Below are positions 27,739 through 37,171 of a stretch of DNA of 64,000 nucleotides, in pieces (positions within the stretch are counted from its first letter, which is position 1; each line of letters starts with the position of its first letter). The notes under the pieces are model-generated. The model saw only the letters and a list, made by a program, of their open reading frames with translations. It ran no database searches and was not told the DNA's origin. The position numbers were made by a program, and so were the translations under genes. Source of the stretch: Nodularia sphaerocarpa UHCC 0038 (lineage in GTDB: Bacteria > Cyanobacteriota > Cyanobacteriia > Cyanobacteriales > Nostocaceae); contig NZ_CP060140.1 in assembly GCF_022376295.1 (NCBI RefSeq), positions 1-64,000 of the forward strand, read 5' to 3'.

Positions 27739-30700
27739 TTATTTTGCAATTAAGATGGCAATTGCCCTAATTAACTCGTCGGGTTCGATGGGTTTGGAAA
27801 TATGCTGTTGAAATCCGGCTTGGAGTGCTTGTTGTTGGTTAATTTCACCCGCATAAGCAGAGAGTGCGATCGCGGGTATAGTTCCTCCCTCTTGGGGTGA
27901 GTATTTTCTAATTTGCCGAATCAGAGAATAGCCATCCATTTGTGGCATCCCGATGTCAGACAAAAGTAAATCAGGGATAGATTGATTTAACAGGGTTAAT
28001 GCCTGTAATGCTGAAGCGGCTGTAGTCACTTGTGCGCCAGCTTGTATGAGGATGAATTCTACTAACTCTCGCATATCTGGGTCATCATCCACAACCAATA
28101 TCTGAATACCTGTGAGGTTGATTACAGTTTCTAAATGGCTATGATCAAAAGATAGCTCCTGCTTAACAACGTTTAACGGCAACCTGACGGTGAATGTTGT
28201 TCCTAAATTTTCCCCCGGACTATCTGCGTCAACGGTTCCTCCATGCAGTTCCGTTAAATTGCGGACAATTGCTAGCCCCAATCCTAATCCACCGAATTTT
28301 CGGGTGGTTGCGCCATCTTCTTGGCGGAAGTATTCAAACACATAAGGTAAAAACTCTGGAGTGATACCTTTACCAGTGTCTTTGACTTGGATTTGAGCAT
28401 ACATCCCCACCTGCTCTAGTTGCACTTCCACTCGTCCTCCCGATGGTGTGAACTTGACGGCGTTAGAGAGCAGATTCCAGACAACCTGTTGTAAGCGGTT
28501 GCTATCGCCGGAAACGTTTCCAGAAGCCAGGTTGAGTTGAGTCTCGATTTGAATATTCTTGACTTCTGCTGCCAGTTGTACTGTTTCTAGGGCTGCTTTA
28601 ATGGTTGCAGCTAAATTAACTGGAGCGACGTTTAACGTCATTTTTCCTTGGAGGATACGTGAAACATCTAATAAGTCTTCAATTAATTGCGCTTGCAACT
28701 TGGTATTGCGTTCGATAGTTTCTAAGGCTTGTTCGGTTTTTGCGGCATCTAAGCGCTTCGTTCGCAGGATTTTTGTCCAACCGAGAATGGGATTGAGAGG
28801 CGATCGCAATTCGTGGGAAAGCACAGCCAAAAACTCATCTTTAATTCGGTTCGCTTTTTCCGCCTCTGCTCTAGCTTGGCGTTCTGCTTCATACAATTGA
28901 GATCGGGCAATTGCTTGCGCGCATTGACGGCATAATGCCAAAATAAATTCGCGATCATCCTGACTGAGGTGCTTAAATTCTGGAAAATTCAGCGACATTC
29001 CGCCCACAGACTTACCCTCAGTCACTAGGGGCAGGGATATCCATGAGTTGAAATCGTATTGGTTGTAAACTTCAGCTAAGTGAGGATAACGAGCAATTCT
29101 CTCTGCTGAGGATTCTACCCACACAGGTTCTTCAGTTCTGATGGCTTCTGCTAAGGGAGTAGCGGAATTAATGGAAAATTTTCGCCAGGATTCCATTAAA
29201 TCGGGATCATAACCGACAGCTTTAACTATTTCTAATTCTTTTCTATCTTTGCTCACCAAAACTACCATTGCCGAATTGGCTGCCAAAACTGCCATACTTT
29301 GTTCGACAATTACCTCTGCAACTTGCAAAGGTGTGAGAGATTCGGAAAGGGCTGCTGTGACGATTTGCAGGCGAGCCGTGCGGTCTGCGGCTTTTTCGGC
29401 GGCTTGCCTTGCTTGCTGTGCTTCTCGATAAAGGTAAGCATTATCAATAGCGTTTGCAGCTCGACTAGCTAAATCTTCAGCCAAAGTCAAATCACTCATA
29501 CTGTACTGGCGATTAGACTCGGTGAAGATGAAGGAAATGCTGCCAAAAACTCGATTCCGTGCTTTTAATGGCACAATAATCACCGATTTTAAGCTCAGTT
29601 CCCGTAAGATTTGCAAATACTTAGGATCTTGAATGGTCGCTGCTAACTGCTCATCAGTAATTTCTACTGCAATTTCACTTTGTCCAGTTTTCATCACCTG
29701 AGAAATGCCATAGCCATCATCCAAATACCTGGGATAGAGTTGTATAATTTCCCATCCTAATCCCACCTTTTCCGAATCAGTATGAGCAACAGCAACACGG
29801 CTAATGCTGTGATCATCATTGAGTAAATCAACACAACACCAGTCGGCAAAGTAGGGTACGACTAAATTAGCAACGCTCTGAAGAATTTGTTCATAGTCTA
29901 AGGAAGATGCCAGCACAGCACTAATTTCTGCTAAAAAAGCCGACTGTCGATGTGCCACTTCTGCTGCTGCACGGGCTACTTGCTCCCGCGCCAGTTGCAC
30001 TCGTTTTTCCTCAGATTGTTTGCGTTCGGTAATGTCTATTAATGTTCCTGAACTCCCCAGGATTGTACCATCGTCTTCTAAGCTCAACCGGGCAAATACC
30101 TGAATCCAACGAAACCCTCCACTTTTCGTCAGGTAACGAATTTCATGATTGTAGTCATCTTTTTGCCTTTGAATGAAAGATTGAAAGAGTTCTAAATTAT
30201 GCTGCCGATCATCGGGATGCACGTAGTTTAAAAAATAAGTTCCAATACTTTCATCAACTGAAAATCCCGTAATTTCCGTCCAAGCAGGGTTGAGAAATGT
30301 CCATAGCCCGACGGCATCGATTTGGAAAATTACTTCTTTGACATTATTCACTACTGAGCGGTAACGTTGCTCAGTTTTGCGGAGCGCTTCTTCAGCTTGT
30401 TTGCGCTCGGTGATATCGTGCATGACTACCACCGCACCCTGTTTTTTACCATGCAAATTGACAATTGCTTGAGCGTTAGCGCTGAGGATGCGTGTGATTC
30501 CTTGCTTGGGCATAATGATCATTTCGACATTATCAACCTGCTGCCCTTGCAATGCCCGAAACAAGGGAATGTTGGCTGTTTCCATGAGGGTTTTGCCATC
30601 CGGCAGATACAAATCATAATGTTCTGCCCATTCTTCGGGAAAAAGCGGTTGTTCAGACAATCCATGCAATAATTGCGCTTTTTTGTTAAATAACTGTAAT

Positions 30701-31158
30701 CTTCCCTCGGCATCGCAAGCGACAATGCCGGCTTGAACGTTATCCAGCAGGACTGTGAGAAAATCTTGTTGTTGGCGCAGCGTTATTTCTAATTCTTTTC
30801 GTTCGGTAATATCGCGGAAATATGCCAGTAGACTATTTCCAGTAGGACAGAGCCGCACCTTCAACCATCGGTTTAATGCTGGGTAAAATTCCTCAAATTC
30901 AACGGTTTTTTTGGCGACAATTACTTGATGACACTGTTGATAAAACTGAGTTGTCGTCTCTAGGGGAAATACATCCCACAACAGTTTGTTGAATAAATCG
31001 TCTGTGTTTCTATTTAAAAGCTGTTTTGCTTGATGATTCGCAGAGGTAACACGCCACGCTGTGTCTATCTCCATAAATGCTTCAGGCATATTTTCCCAAA
31101 TGACTATTAGCCGTTCTTCTACAGACTTATCGCCTACAGGGAATGCTTCTGAAGCCAC
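27739..31158 (-). CDS. PAS/GAF hybrid histidine kinase with receiver domain
   Basis: This 1139-residue multi-sensor kinase has no membrane segment. Three PAS domains come first (about 15-125, 135-255, 262-385), each followed by a DITERK-type linker. Two GAF domains follow (about 410-575 and 600-755). HisKA has its phospho-acceptor in LSHELRSPLNP, and HATPase shows NLLSNAVKF, VKDTGKGI and GLGLGLAI. The C-terminal receiver domain has VVDDDPDM, the phospho-acceptor in LLSDIGMPQMDG, and a KP lysine in ISKPI. Neither GAF has the Cys-His pair seen in the kinase at 23031. It has no cognate regulator nearby; signal and target are unknown. Confidence 0.9.
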   Translation of the reverse strand: MASEAFPVGDKSVEERLIVIWENMPEAFMEIDTAWRVTSANHQAKQLLNRNTDDLFNKLLWDVFPLETTTQFYQQCHQVIVAKKTVEFEEFYPALNRWLKVRLCPTGNSLLAYFRDITERKELEITLRQQQDFLTVLLDNVQAGIVACDAEGRLQLFNKKAQLLHGLSEQPLFPEEWAEHYDLYLPDGKTLMETANIPLFRALQGQQVDNVEMIIMPKQGITRILSANAQAIVNLHGKKQGAVVVMHDITERKQAEEALRKTEQRYRSVVNNVKEVIFQIDAVGLWTFLNPAWTEITGFSVDESIGTYFLNYVHPDDRQHNLELFQSFIQRQKDDYNHEIRYLTKSGGFRWIQVFARLSLEDDGTILGSSGTLIDITERKQSEEKRVQLAREQVARAAAEVAHRQSAFLAEISAVLASSLDYEQILQSVANLVVPYFADWCCVDLLNDDHSISRVAVAHTDSEKVGLGWEIIQLYPRYLDDGYGISQVMKTGQSEIAVEITDEQLAATIQDPKYLQILRELSLKSVIIVPLKARNRVFGSISFIFTESNRQYSMSDLTLAEDLASRAANAIDNAYLYREAQQARQAAEKAADRTARLQIVTAALSESLTPLQVAEVIVEQSMAVLAANSAMVVLVSKDRKELEIVKAVGYDPDLMESWRKFSINSATPLAEAIRTEEPVWVESSAERIARYPHLAEVYNQYDFNSWISLPLVTEGKSVGGMSLNFPEFKHLSQDDREFILALCRQCAQAIARSQLYEAERQARAEAEKANRIKDEFLAVLSHELRSPLNPILGWTKILRTKRLDAAKTEQALETIERNTKLQAQLIEDLLDVSRILQGKMTLNVAPVNLAATIKAALETVQLAAEVKNIQIETQLNLASGNVSGDSNRLQQVVWNLLSNAVKFTPSGGRVEVQLEQVGMYAQIQVKDTGKGITPEFLPYVFEYFRQEDGATTRKFGGLGLGLAIVRNLTELHGGTVDADSPGENLGTTFTVRLPLNVVKQELSFDHSHLETVINLTGIQILVVDDDPDMRELVEFILIQAGAQVTTAASALQALTLLNQSIPDLLLSDIGMPQMDGYSLIRQIRKYSPQEGGTIPAIALSAYAGEINQQQALQAGFQQHISKPIEPDELIRAIAILIAK

Positions 31159-31446
31159 TTCAGAAAACTGCTTTTGTGAATTAGATAGTTCTGGGCGATC
31201 GCTGTTCAGAGAAACCTCCTTAATTTACAGGCTGTTTTCAACAATAAATATATGAAGTGTTTTGTTTGATCTCGGACAACTTACTTAGCATTCTGTGAAT
31301 CATATCACCATAAATCATTGCTTCACCCATTTTTGGTAGCAATTCATTCAAGCCTCGATGGAAGCTATGCCATCACGGACTTCCAAGGCTCGCCTATAAA
31401 TTCTCAAAGCTAGATTAATTAACGTAAAATTCACTAAGCTTTTATT

Positions 31447-31830
31447 CTATTGCATAGGAGAAAAATGCTGTTTGATTACGTCTAGCGGTGAACAATGCCA
31501 ATAATCGATGTGGGAAATAATCAAACTAGCAGAGTTAAGACTTAATTCACTCCACCCGGAGATAGATATGCGGGGTTTCCAAGGGACGGGTGTATTCCAG
31601 CTAAGTGTCCACTCTGTTTTTATGGTGTCCCCTAAATGTTGGATATCATGTACGTCCATCTGGGGATTAATAAACCATGTCTGGATGAATTTAATCATCT
31701 GCTGGTAGCGTTTAATTCCCCGAAATTTAGTTAATGGATCTTGAAAATAAACGTCTTCGGCGTAAATGCTGTATGTTTGATTGGCGGGAAATCTTTGATA
31801 GTCTTCTTTGAGGATTTCAATGATATCCAT
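31447..31830 (-). CDS. DUF2358-like conserved protein, SnoaL-like fold
   Basis: This 127-residue protein contains YAEDVYFQDPLTKFRGIKRYQ and a WTLSWNTP segment, as in the cyanobacterial/plastid DUF2358 family, whose fold is probably related to NTF2/SnoaL. No catalytic residues can be named. It lacks membrane segments and signal peptide. It is followed on the same strand by nothing obvious and lies 64 bases from the end of the next minus-strand gene. Family assignment is from recognition of the motif, not a search. Confidence 0.7.
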   Translation of the reverse strand: MDIIEILKEDYQRFPANQTYSIYAEDVYFQDPLTKFRGIKRYQQMIKFIQTWFINPQMDVHDIQHLGDTIKTEWTLSWNTPVPWKPRISISGWSELSLNSASLIISHIDYWHCSPLDVIKQHFSPMQ

Positions 31831-31894
31831 ATATCTCTAAATATGTTTGTGGTCAGATATTAAAAAGCACAAATAAATTGGGATTTTATGCCAG

Positions 31895-32485
31895 TTAAAT
31901 CTCTATTTCGTTCCATAAGCGTTCTAATTGACGCTGCCAAGCTGTTAATACTTGTTCTCTGGCTTCTGCGGTTTGGTCAATTTCACCTAACAATCCTTCT
32001 GCATAAAAACGGTCTAGATTTTGCATGGTTGCTGCAAGGGATTGTCCTTGCTGTTTGGCTGTTTGGATAATTTGCCGGATGCGACTTTCAATCAGACGAT
32101 TGAAGACGTTATCTAAGCCTGCTTCGGATAAAGATACTAGTCGGGCGATCGCACTCGCAAAGTCTGCGCTAACTAAAGTCTCACTATTGTGTTGATACAC
32201 TGCCCAAATTACACCATCAAACAACGCATAGCGGATTTCTTGCGTTTCATCAAAGTTGGCTTCTAAAAACTGTGCTAAAAATGGTTGGGCTTCGAGTATG
32301 GGGACAATGGGCAGTAGTATTCGTAACCAAGTGTTATCTTCGGAAAGCAGTACCAACAGCCGAAAACTAGCGCTGTCTATTTGCCACGATCCAGGGGCGA
32401 TCGCTTTAATTTCTGCTGGATCAAATAATTTTGCTAGCGTACCCGCAATTTCTTCTAATATCATAATCTGTTCTGAGCTTCTCAT
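31895..32485 (-). CDS. Conserved cyanobacterial protein of unknown function
   Basis: I do not recognise a characterised family. The 196-residue protein is predicted soluble and mixed alpha/beta in the first half (WQIDSASFRLLVLLSED), with a helical charged second half rich in R, E and Q. There is no signal peptide or cysteine motif. The frame, codon use and acidic composition are normal for a real gene. It is co-directional with the DUF2358-like gene 64 bases away, so the two may be co-transcribed. Confidence 0.6.
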   Translation of the reverse strand: MRSSEQIMILEEIAGTLAKLFDPAEIKAIAPGSWQIDSASFRLLVLLSEDNTWLRILLPIVPILEAQPFLAQFLEANFDETQEIRYALFDGVIWAVYQHNSETLVSADFASAIARLVSLSEAGLDNVFNRLIESRIRQIIQTAKQQGQSLAATMQNLDRFYAEGLLGEIDQTAEAREQVLTAWQRQLERLWNEIEI

Positions 32486-32805
32486 CTCTAGGGTAACGCG
32501 TTGGGGTTGTTTACCGCCTGCTCCCTGCTCCCCTGCTTCTTTTGACAGGTAGCGATGGGCGATCGCACAGAGGACATCCCAGAAACTAACAAATCAAGAA
32601 ATATCCCATCATTTTACATAAGCATGACCAGAAAAATCTGGCGATTAATTTCAGACAAAAAACCTGATTATATGTCTATTTTAAAATCTTGATGCACTTG
32701 ATTTTTGGGAAAATTACCACTAAAACTAGCAGTAACAGTTCAGCAAAACATAGCTTAATTGTTTACATAGTTCATCAACGCGCAGCATATCGAGGAGCTA
32801 ATAAT
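32486..32805. other. Intergenic region upstream of the small peptide gene
   Basis: This stretch of 320 bases separates divergent genes. It holds a CTGCTCCCTGCTCCCCTGC tract near 32518, a HIP1-like GGCGATCGCAC at about 32559, and then AT-rich DNA that should carry the promoter of the peptide gene at 32806. The frame of that gene extends upstream to 32689, but this part looks non-coding. Confidence 0.45.
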
Positions 32806-33063
32806 ATGGCAACTATCAATCTTTACGAACTAAAGGCTACTGGTTCTGAATTGTTTCAAGATTCTGAAAGCTTTCTCAATGAATTAAACGATGTAGATTT
32901 TATCGGCGGTGGAGATAGTTCTGCTCATAGTGAATCTGGCGCTGCTTCCTACAATCCTGTTAGCGATCTTTCAATACTTACTAAGCTGGCTGAGGCATTT
33001 GTCGCCACTTATGCAATTGGTCATATTACTGTGCTAGCTAAGTCAGTCAGTTATGGACACTAA
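32806..33063 (+). CDS. Small peptide with double-glycine-type leader (candidate secreted peptide/RiPP precursor)
   Basis: The 85-residue product begins MATINLYELKATGSELFQDS and has a leader-like run SFLNELNDVDFIGGG (residues about 22-36). It matches the pattern of GG-leader peptides cleaved by C39-peptidase ABC transporters. After the glycines comes a Ser/Ala-rich segment and then a hydrophobic C-terminus (LAEAFVATYAIGHITVLAKS). An AGGAG sits about ten bases before the ATG at 32806, so I reject the longer frame from 32689. A strong terminator follows. No modifying enzyme or transporter gene is adjacent, so processing is unproven. Confidence 0.62.
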   Translation: MATINLYELKATGSELFQDSESFLNELNDVDFIGGGDSSAHSESGAASYNPVSDLSILTKLAEAFVATYAIGHITVLAKSVSYGH

Positions 33064-33117
33064 TGGCTTCTAAGAAGTTCAGGTAAGCATAGCAAATCTC
33101 CATAATTTCTGAACAGC

Positions 33118-33151
33118 AAAATTCCCGATTTCTTAAGAAGTCGGGAATTTT
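33118..33151 (+). terminator. Rho-independent-type terminator after the small peptide gene
   Basis: AAAATTCCCGA (33118-33128) pairs perfectly with TCGGGAATTTT (33141-33151). The loop region contains the palindrome TTCTTAAGAA. A T-rich end follows the stem. The hairpin lies 55 bases after the stop codon, so the peptide gene appears to be a stand-alone transcript. Confidence 0.8.
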
Positions 33152-33354
33152 AAATAATTACATAACAAGGAATTATATTGCTCAAAAATTAATTGACATA
33201 CTAATAGTGAGAGACAAACCTAATTGGGGAATACTTAATTACAGGTGTTTTCAGGTAAATAGACCACGCGGTAGGGGCGCAAGGCCTTGCGCCCTGACGA
33301 CAGATGGGGTTCAAATACATGAGAATTGATGTAAGTAGGTGTGAGGATGACATC

Positions 33355-34473
33355 GTGGGAGAAGAAAGAGCATATTGGCTAGCTTGGACGCGAATTTCTG
33401 GGGTGGGGCCAGTGTTACTGCGACGGTTACACCAGCATTTTGGGACACTAGCCACAGCTTGGAATGCTACCAAAGCCCAGTTAGGAGAAGTTCCAGGTTT
33501 TGGGTTTCAGACATTAGAGAAAGTAGTTGAACAGCGATCGCGTTTGCATCCAGAACAATTACTGAGCCAACACCAGCAAGAAAACCCCCATTTCTGGACA
33601 CCAGCCGACGCAGATTATCCCCGCTTGTTGCTGGAAACCCCCAGTCCACCGCCAATATTGTACTATCGCGGTGAAGTTGATCTGGTAGAAAATCTGGGAC
33701 AAAAACCCCTGGTGGGGATTGTCGGGACACGCAAACCTTCAGAATATGGTCTTCGTTGGACGCGCCAGATTAGCACAGCTTTGGCTAAAAATGGCTTTAC
33801 AGTTGTATCTGGGATGGCGGAGGGAATCGATACAGAAAGCCATCTAGCCACGATGAAAGCTGGGGGAAGGACAATCGCAGTTTTAGGGACTGGTGTAGAT
33901 GTAATTTATCCCCACAAAAATCGTGATCTATATAAACAGATTTTGAGTCAAGGCTTAGTCGTGAGTGAATATCCCGCCAGAACTCCACCGGATCGCACGC
34001 ACTTTCCCCGCCGTAATCGGATCATTGCAGGTTTAAGCCGTGCGGTTTTGGTCATGGAAGCGCCTGTGAAGTCTGGGGCGTTAATTACGGCTGCTTATGC
34101 GAATGAATTTGGCAGAGATGTTTATGCTTTACCTGGAAAAATAGATGATTATCCATCTCAAGGATGTTTAAAATTACTCAATCAAGGTGCTTCTTTGATT
34201 CTCAAGGAACTGGACGAACTGCTAAAAATGCTGGGAGCCATCCCAAAAATTGATACAATCGACACATTGCCAATTCCAGAACAGTTAAATTTGCCGGATT
34301 TATCACCAGAATTGCAACAAGTCATGAATGCAATTAACTGTGATATTTTGCCCTTTGATTATCTAGTGCAAAAAACAGGTATGAATACTGGCTCAGTTTC
34401 TAGTGCATTATTACAGTTGGAACTTATGGGTTTAGTTTCGCAACTTCCCGGAATGCGATATCAGAAGTCTTAA
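33355..34473 (+). CDS. dprA: DNA-processing protein DprA
   Basis: DprA protects incoming single-stranded DNA in natural transformation and loads RecA. It has an N-terminal helix-hairpin-helix region (ISGVGPVLLRRL) and a Rossmann core with GIVGTRKPSEYG, VVSGMAEGIDTESH, FPRRNRIIAGLS and SGALITA. A C-terminal winged-helix segment follows (about the last 60 residues). Three in-frame starts exist. The GTG at 33355 has GAGGA seven bases upstream and gives the usual GEERAYWLAW start, so I chose it; ATGs at 33304 and 33319 would extend it by 17 or 12 residues. Confidence 0.93.
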   Translation: MGEERAYWLAWTRISGVGPVLLRRLHQHFGTLATAWNATKAQLGEVPGFGFQTLEKVVEQRSRLHPEQLLSQHQQENPHFWTPADADYPRLLLETPSPPPILYYRGEVDLVENLGQKPLVGIVGTRKPSEYGLRWTRQISTALAKNGFTVVSGMAEGIDTESHLATMKAGGRTIAVLGTGVDVIYPHKNRDLYKQILSQGLVVSEYPARTPPDRTHFPRRNRIIAGLSRAVLVMEAPVKSGALITAAYANEFGRDVYALPGKIDDYPSQGCLKLLNQGASLILKELDELLKMLGAIPKIDTIDTLPIPEQLNLPDLSPELQQVMNAINCDILPFDYLVQKTGMNTGSVSSALLQLELMGLVSQLPGMRYQKS

Positions 34474-34501
34474 ATAGAGGCGTTGCTGAATTCCTGAATT
34501 T

Positions 34502-34604
34502 ACCCCCCTTAATCCCCCCTTGGAAAGGGGGGAAATCCGGTTCTCCCCCTTTCCCTACGCCGAAGGCGCATCCCCGAAGGGGTTTAGGGGGAGTTAGAGG
34601 GGGT
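34502..34604. repeat. C-rich/G-rich dispersed palindromic repeat
   Basis: The region has nested complementary arms. CCCCCCTT at 34513 faces AAGGGGGG, and TACGCCGAAGGCGCA and TCCCCGAAGGGGT form two small perfect hairpins near 34556-34582. Similar CCCCCTTCCC-type arms are inside the MITE at 21062. It lies between dprA and the beta-lactamase-like gene and has no coding potential. Confidence 0.6.
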
Positions 34605-34710
34605 CAGAAGACTTGTGTGTACATAGTGGTTCCCCGCAGGCGGGGAGGGGATAAGGGGTGGGGTGCAATGACTGTGGGAATCATAACTAAATTATGCGGA
34701 GATGATATAA

Positions 34711-34808
34711 AACCCTTACAAATGACAAATGACAAATGACCAATGACCAATGACAAATGACCAATGACGACCCTAGCTAGTTAACTTTATTTAAGCCGAC
34801 CTACTTAA
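34711..34808. repeat. Dispersed intergenic repeat, copy 2, with expanded heptamers
   Basis: This block begins AACCCTTACAAATGACAAAT, continues as about seven AATGACA/AATGACC heptamers, and ends CGACCCTAGCTAGTTAACTT through CCGACCTACTTAA. The two flanks match 18769-18831. The difference between copies is mainly the number of heptamers, plus CCA versus AAG before CCGACC. It ends seven bases before the stop codon of the beta-lactamase-like gene. Confidence 0.75.
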
Positions 34809-34814
34809 TTAAAC

Positions 34815-36323
34815 TTATCTGGAGGGGAAAGTTTGTGGAGGCGAAAATGGGACTGGAGTAGCATTTGGCGGCATAGTGTTACCCATATTAGGAGGTACTG
34901 GGGCATTCATCAGGGGATTGGGTGCAATATTCTGGCTAAATTGTTGATAAGCAGCGCTAGAAATAGCGCTAATCAGTTTTTCGGCTACCGGGTCATTATT
35001 AGGGCGTTGTACCATCACAGCAGCGATGTAGCGCTTACCAGTGGGGATATCAATTAAACCCACATCACCCAGCATGGTGGCAATATCACCTGTTTTATGG
35101 TGTATTCTTGCACCAGTACCTAAACCAGAAGGTAGCAGATGATTTCGCTCTGTACGTCGCATAATATCAAGGATCATATCCCGCGATCGCATACTCACTA
35201 AATTGCCCTGATTGACCATAGCCAGCAAACTGCCCAACTCTCTGGGGCTGGTGGTATTTGTTCCGGCTAAATCGGGTAGGGGATTACGAATTGCTGTAGC
35301 TGACAATCCCCAGGTTTGAAAACGCTGATTCAGCGCCTCCATACCTCCTAGTCGAGCAATCACCATATTAGTGGCTGTGTTATCGCTGCTTGTACTCATG
35401 AGAGTAGCGAGTTCCAGAGCGCTGTACTGGGTTCCCACTTTTTGGTATTGCAGATTTCCCGAACCACCAGCCACCATATCTTTTTCCATCGTCAGCATTT
35501 CATCCAAGCGGACTTTGCCGGCATCCACATCTTGGAAAAAAGCGATCAAAATCGGCACTTTGATGGTACTAGCCGCAGAGAAACTGGCGGCGCTATTCAC
35601 ATCTACGTAGCCACCAGTCTCTAAATCCACAAAGAAAACGCCTGGTGTCAGATTCGGGTTTGCAGTTGCCAAATTTTGGACGGCATTTTTTAAAGAAGTA
35701 ATTTCCTGAGATAAGTATAAGCCCGCAGCAGGATTGGCGGTAAGTTGTGGCTGATTGGTTCCCACATTTCCAGATGATGCCGCAGAATTACTGGGCATCC
35801 GAGTCGCAGGGTCTAAGACTGATAAGATCGTACCCACAATCGCACCAATACCGACTCCCACAATCAACAAGCGTAGAGCATATAACATGGTTCTGGCCAT
35901 TGGCTTTAACCGCGTTTTACGCGATGCTCTTCTGCCCATTTTGGGCATTGCTGGCTTCTGTACCCGCACAGTCTTGTAGTTGACTGTGTGGGGATTCAAA
36001 GCTGGTGTCATCCCATTCATATACCCAATGGGTTTCACGGCTGCTGGCATGACTAGCCCTGGTTTTGACCTCCTGACCCCTGTAGCAGTGGGAGGAGGCA
36101 GCATATTATGATTAACCCGCGTTAAAGCGACTTGTTTTTTGGGAGGACGCGGCTGCTGTAGTGGTACTTTGACTTTTTTCTTGCCCACTTTTTCGCCTTG
36201 ATTCTGAGGCGGGCGGCGATTTGTGGGTTGTCGCCGCGAGAAATTTCTGCGTTTGTCACTTGACTCTGACACTGTTACTCCTTGTGACCCACTCGAATGT
36301 TTTCCAGCAGACTCCCGACCCAC
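34815..36323 (-). CDS. Class A beta-lactamase-fold serine hydrolase, membrane-anchored
   Basis: This 502-residue protein has a basic, proline-rich cytoplasmic N-terminus (about 1-145) and one membrane segment (about 146-170). The periplasmic class A beta-lactamase-like domain shows the SxxK motif in AASTIKVP, SDN in STSSDNTAT and KTG in HHKTGDIA, followed by a Pro-rich tail. All three catalytic motifs are present, so it could be an active penicillin-recognising enzyme. The long basic N-terminus is unlike resistance beta-lactamases and suggests a cell-wall-related role. It appears monocistronic. Confidence 0.82.
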   Translation of the reverse strand: MGRESAGKHSSGSQGVTVSESSDKRRNFSRRQPTNRRPPQNQGEKVGKKKVKVPLQQPRPPKKQVALTRVNHNMLPPPTATGVRRSKPGLVMPAAVKPIGYMNGMTPALNPHTVNYKTVRVQKPAMPKMGRRASRKTRLKPMARTMLYALRLLIVGVGIGAIVGTILSVLDPATRMPSNSAASSGNVGTNQPQLTANPAAGLYLSQEITSLKNAVQNLATANPNLTPGVFFVDLETGGYVDVNSAASFSAASTIKVPILIAFFQDVDAGKVRLDEMLTMEKDMVAGGSGNLQYQKVGTQYSALELATLMSTSSDNTATNMVIARLGGMEALNQRFQTWGLSATAIRNPLPDLAGTNTTSPRELGSLLAMVNQGNLVSMRSRDMILDIMRRTERNHLLPSGLGTGARIHHKTGDIATMLGDVGLIDIPTGKRYIAAVMVQRPNNDPVAEKLISAISSAAYQQFSQNIAPNPLMNAPVPPNMGNTMPPNATPVPFSPPQTFPSR

Positions 36324-36436
36324 AACTCACTTCTGAAGCAGCTAGATGCGGAAATCACTCAGTAGCCTTTTGTGTTTAGTTTAAGTCATATTAACTGTTT
36401 TTGGGAAAGTTAATTCTAGACATATTCAAGGATGAA

Positions 36437-37171
36437 TCACAAGTTTTTATCTTGGCTTTTCAGCGCCCATTCTATTTGTCGCAAAATTCCTAGCAGCATA
36501 GCTACTTCCTTTGTTTGCAGGTGAGCGCGATTATACAATTGCCGGAATTTGGCCATGCGAGTCAGGGCTGTATGTGGATACAAATAACCAATATCTAATA
36601 GTAGAGATTCTAATTCCTGGTAGTAGATTTCCACAAGATCCAAAGATGCCAGTTCAGTTTGGCTGGGGGGTGGTGTTGTCGGTGGTGCTGTATATTGTGC
36701 TAGTTCATGACAGCAGATAGCCACGGCTGAAGCTAAATTCAGAGCTGAATAATTGTCACTTGTGGGTATGCGAACAAATCGCTGGGCATAATTTAATTCT
36801 TCATTACTTAAACCCCGGTCTTCTCTGCCAAATATCAGGGCTGCGGGTGACTCTGGTAACTCTAGTAACCAAGGTAGGGCGGTGCGGGGATTTTCTAAGG
36901 GTGTTTCCCAATCACGCACACGAGCTGTGGTGGCGATCGCTCGCACACATCCCTGCAATGCTTCTGGTAATGTTGTCACCAATACCGCAGATTCTAAAAT
37001 CTCTTTCGCATGAACTGCCATTTTTAAAGCTTCTTCCCCTACTGGATCGCATTGGGGATTGACTAATACTAAATTATGTAAACCAAAATTTTTCATCACC
37101 CTAGCGATTGATCCGACATTCATCGGGCCAGCCGGTTCTACCAGCACAATTCTTAACCCAGCCAAACCCAT
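36437..37171 (-). CDS. TrmJ/SpoU-family RNA 2'-O-methyltransferase
   Basis: This SPOUT-class enzyme methylates a ribose 2'-OH of RNA, in TrmJ the tRNA position 32, using S-adenosylmethionine in a trefoil-knot site. Motifs seen are VEPAGPMNVGSIARVMKNFG at the N-terminus, LIFGREDRGLSNEE and IPTSDNYSALNLASAVAI at the knot. The C-terminal helical extension is typical of TrmJ-like proteins. The frame opens at a GTG at 37216, but GGAGG lies seven bases before the ATG at 37171, giving 244 residues. It is divergent from the gene at 37357. Confidence 0.85.
   Translation of the reverse strand: MGLAGLRIVLVEPAGPMNVGSIARVMKNFGLHNLVLVNPQCDPVGEEALKMAVHAKEILESAVLVTTLPEALQGCVRAIATTARVRDWETPLENPRTALPWLLELPESPAALIFGREDRGLSNEELNYAQRFVRIPTSDNYSALNLASAVAICCHELAQYTAPPTTPPPSQTELASLDLVEIYYQELESLLLDIGYLYPHTALTRMAKFRQLYNRAHLQTKEVAMLLGILRQIEWALKSQDKNL

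Noticed and set aside
32689..32805. Longer N-terminus for the small peptide gene, starting at 32689
   Set aside because: The extra residues look like translated noncoding DNA, and the AGGAG before 32806 gives a normal leader start.
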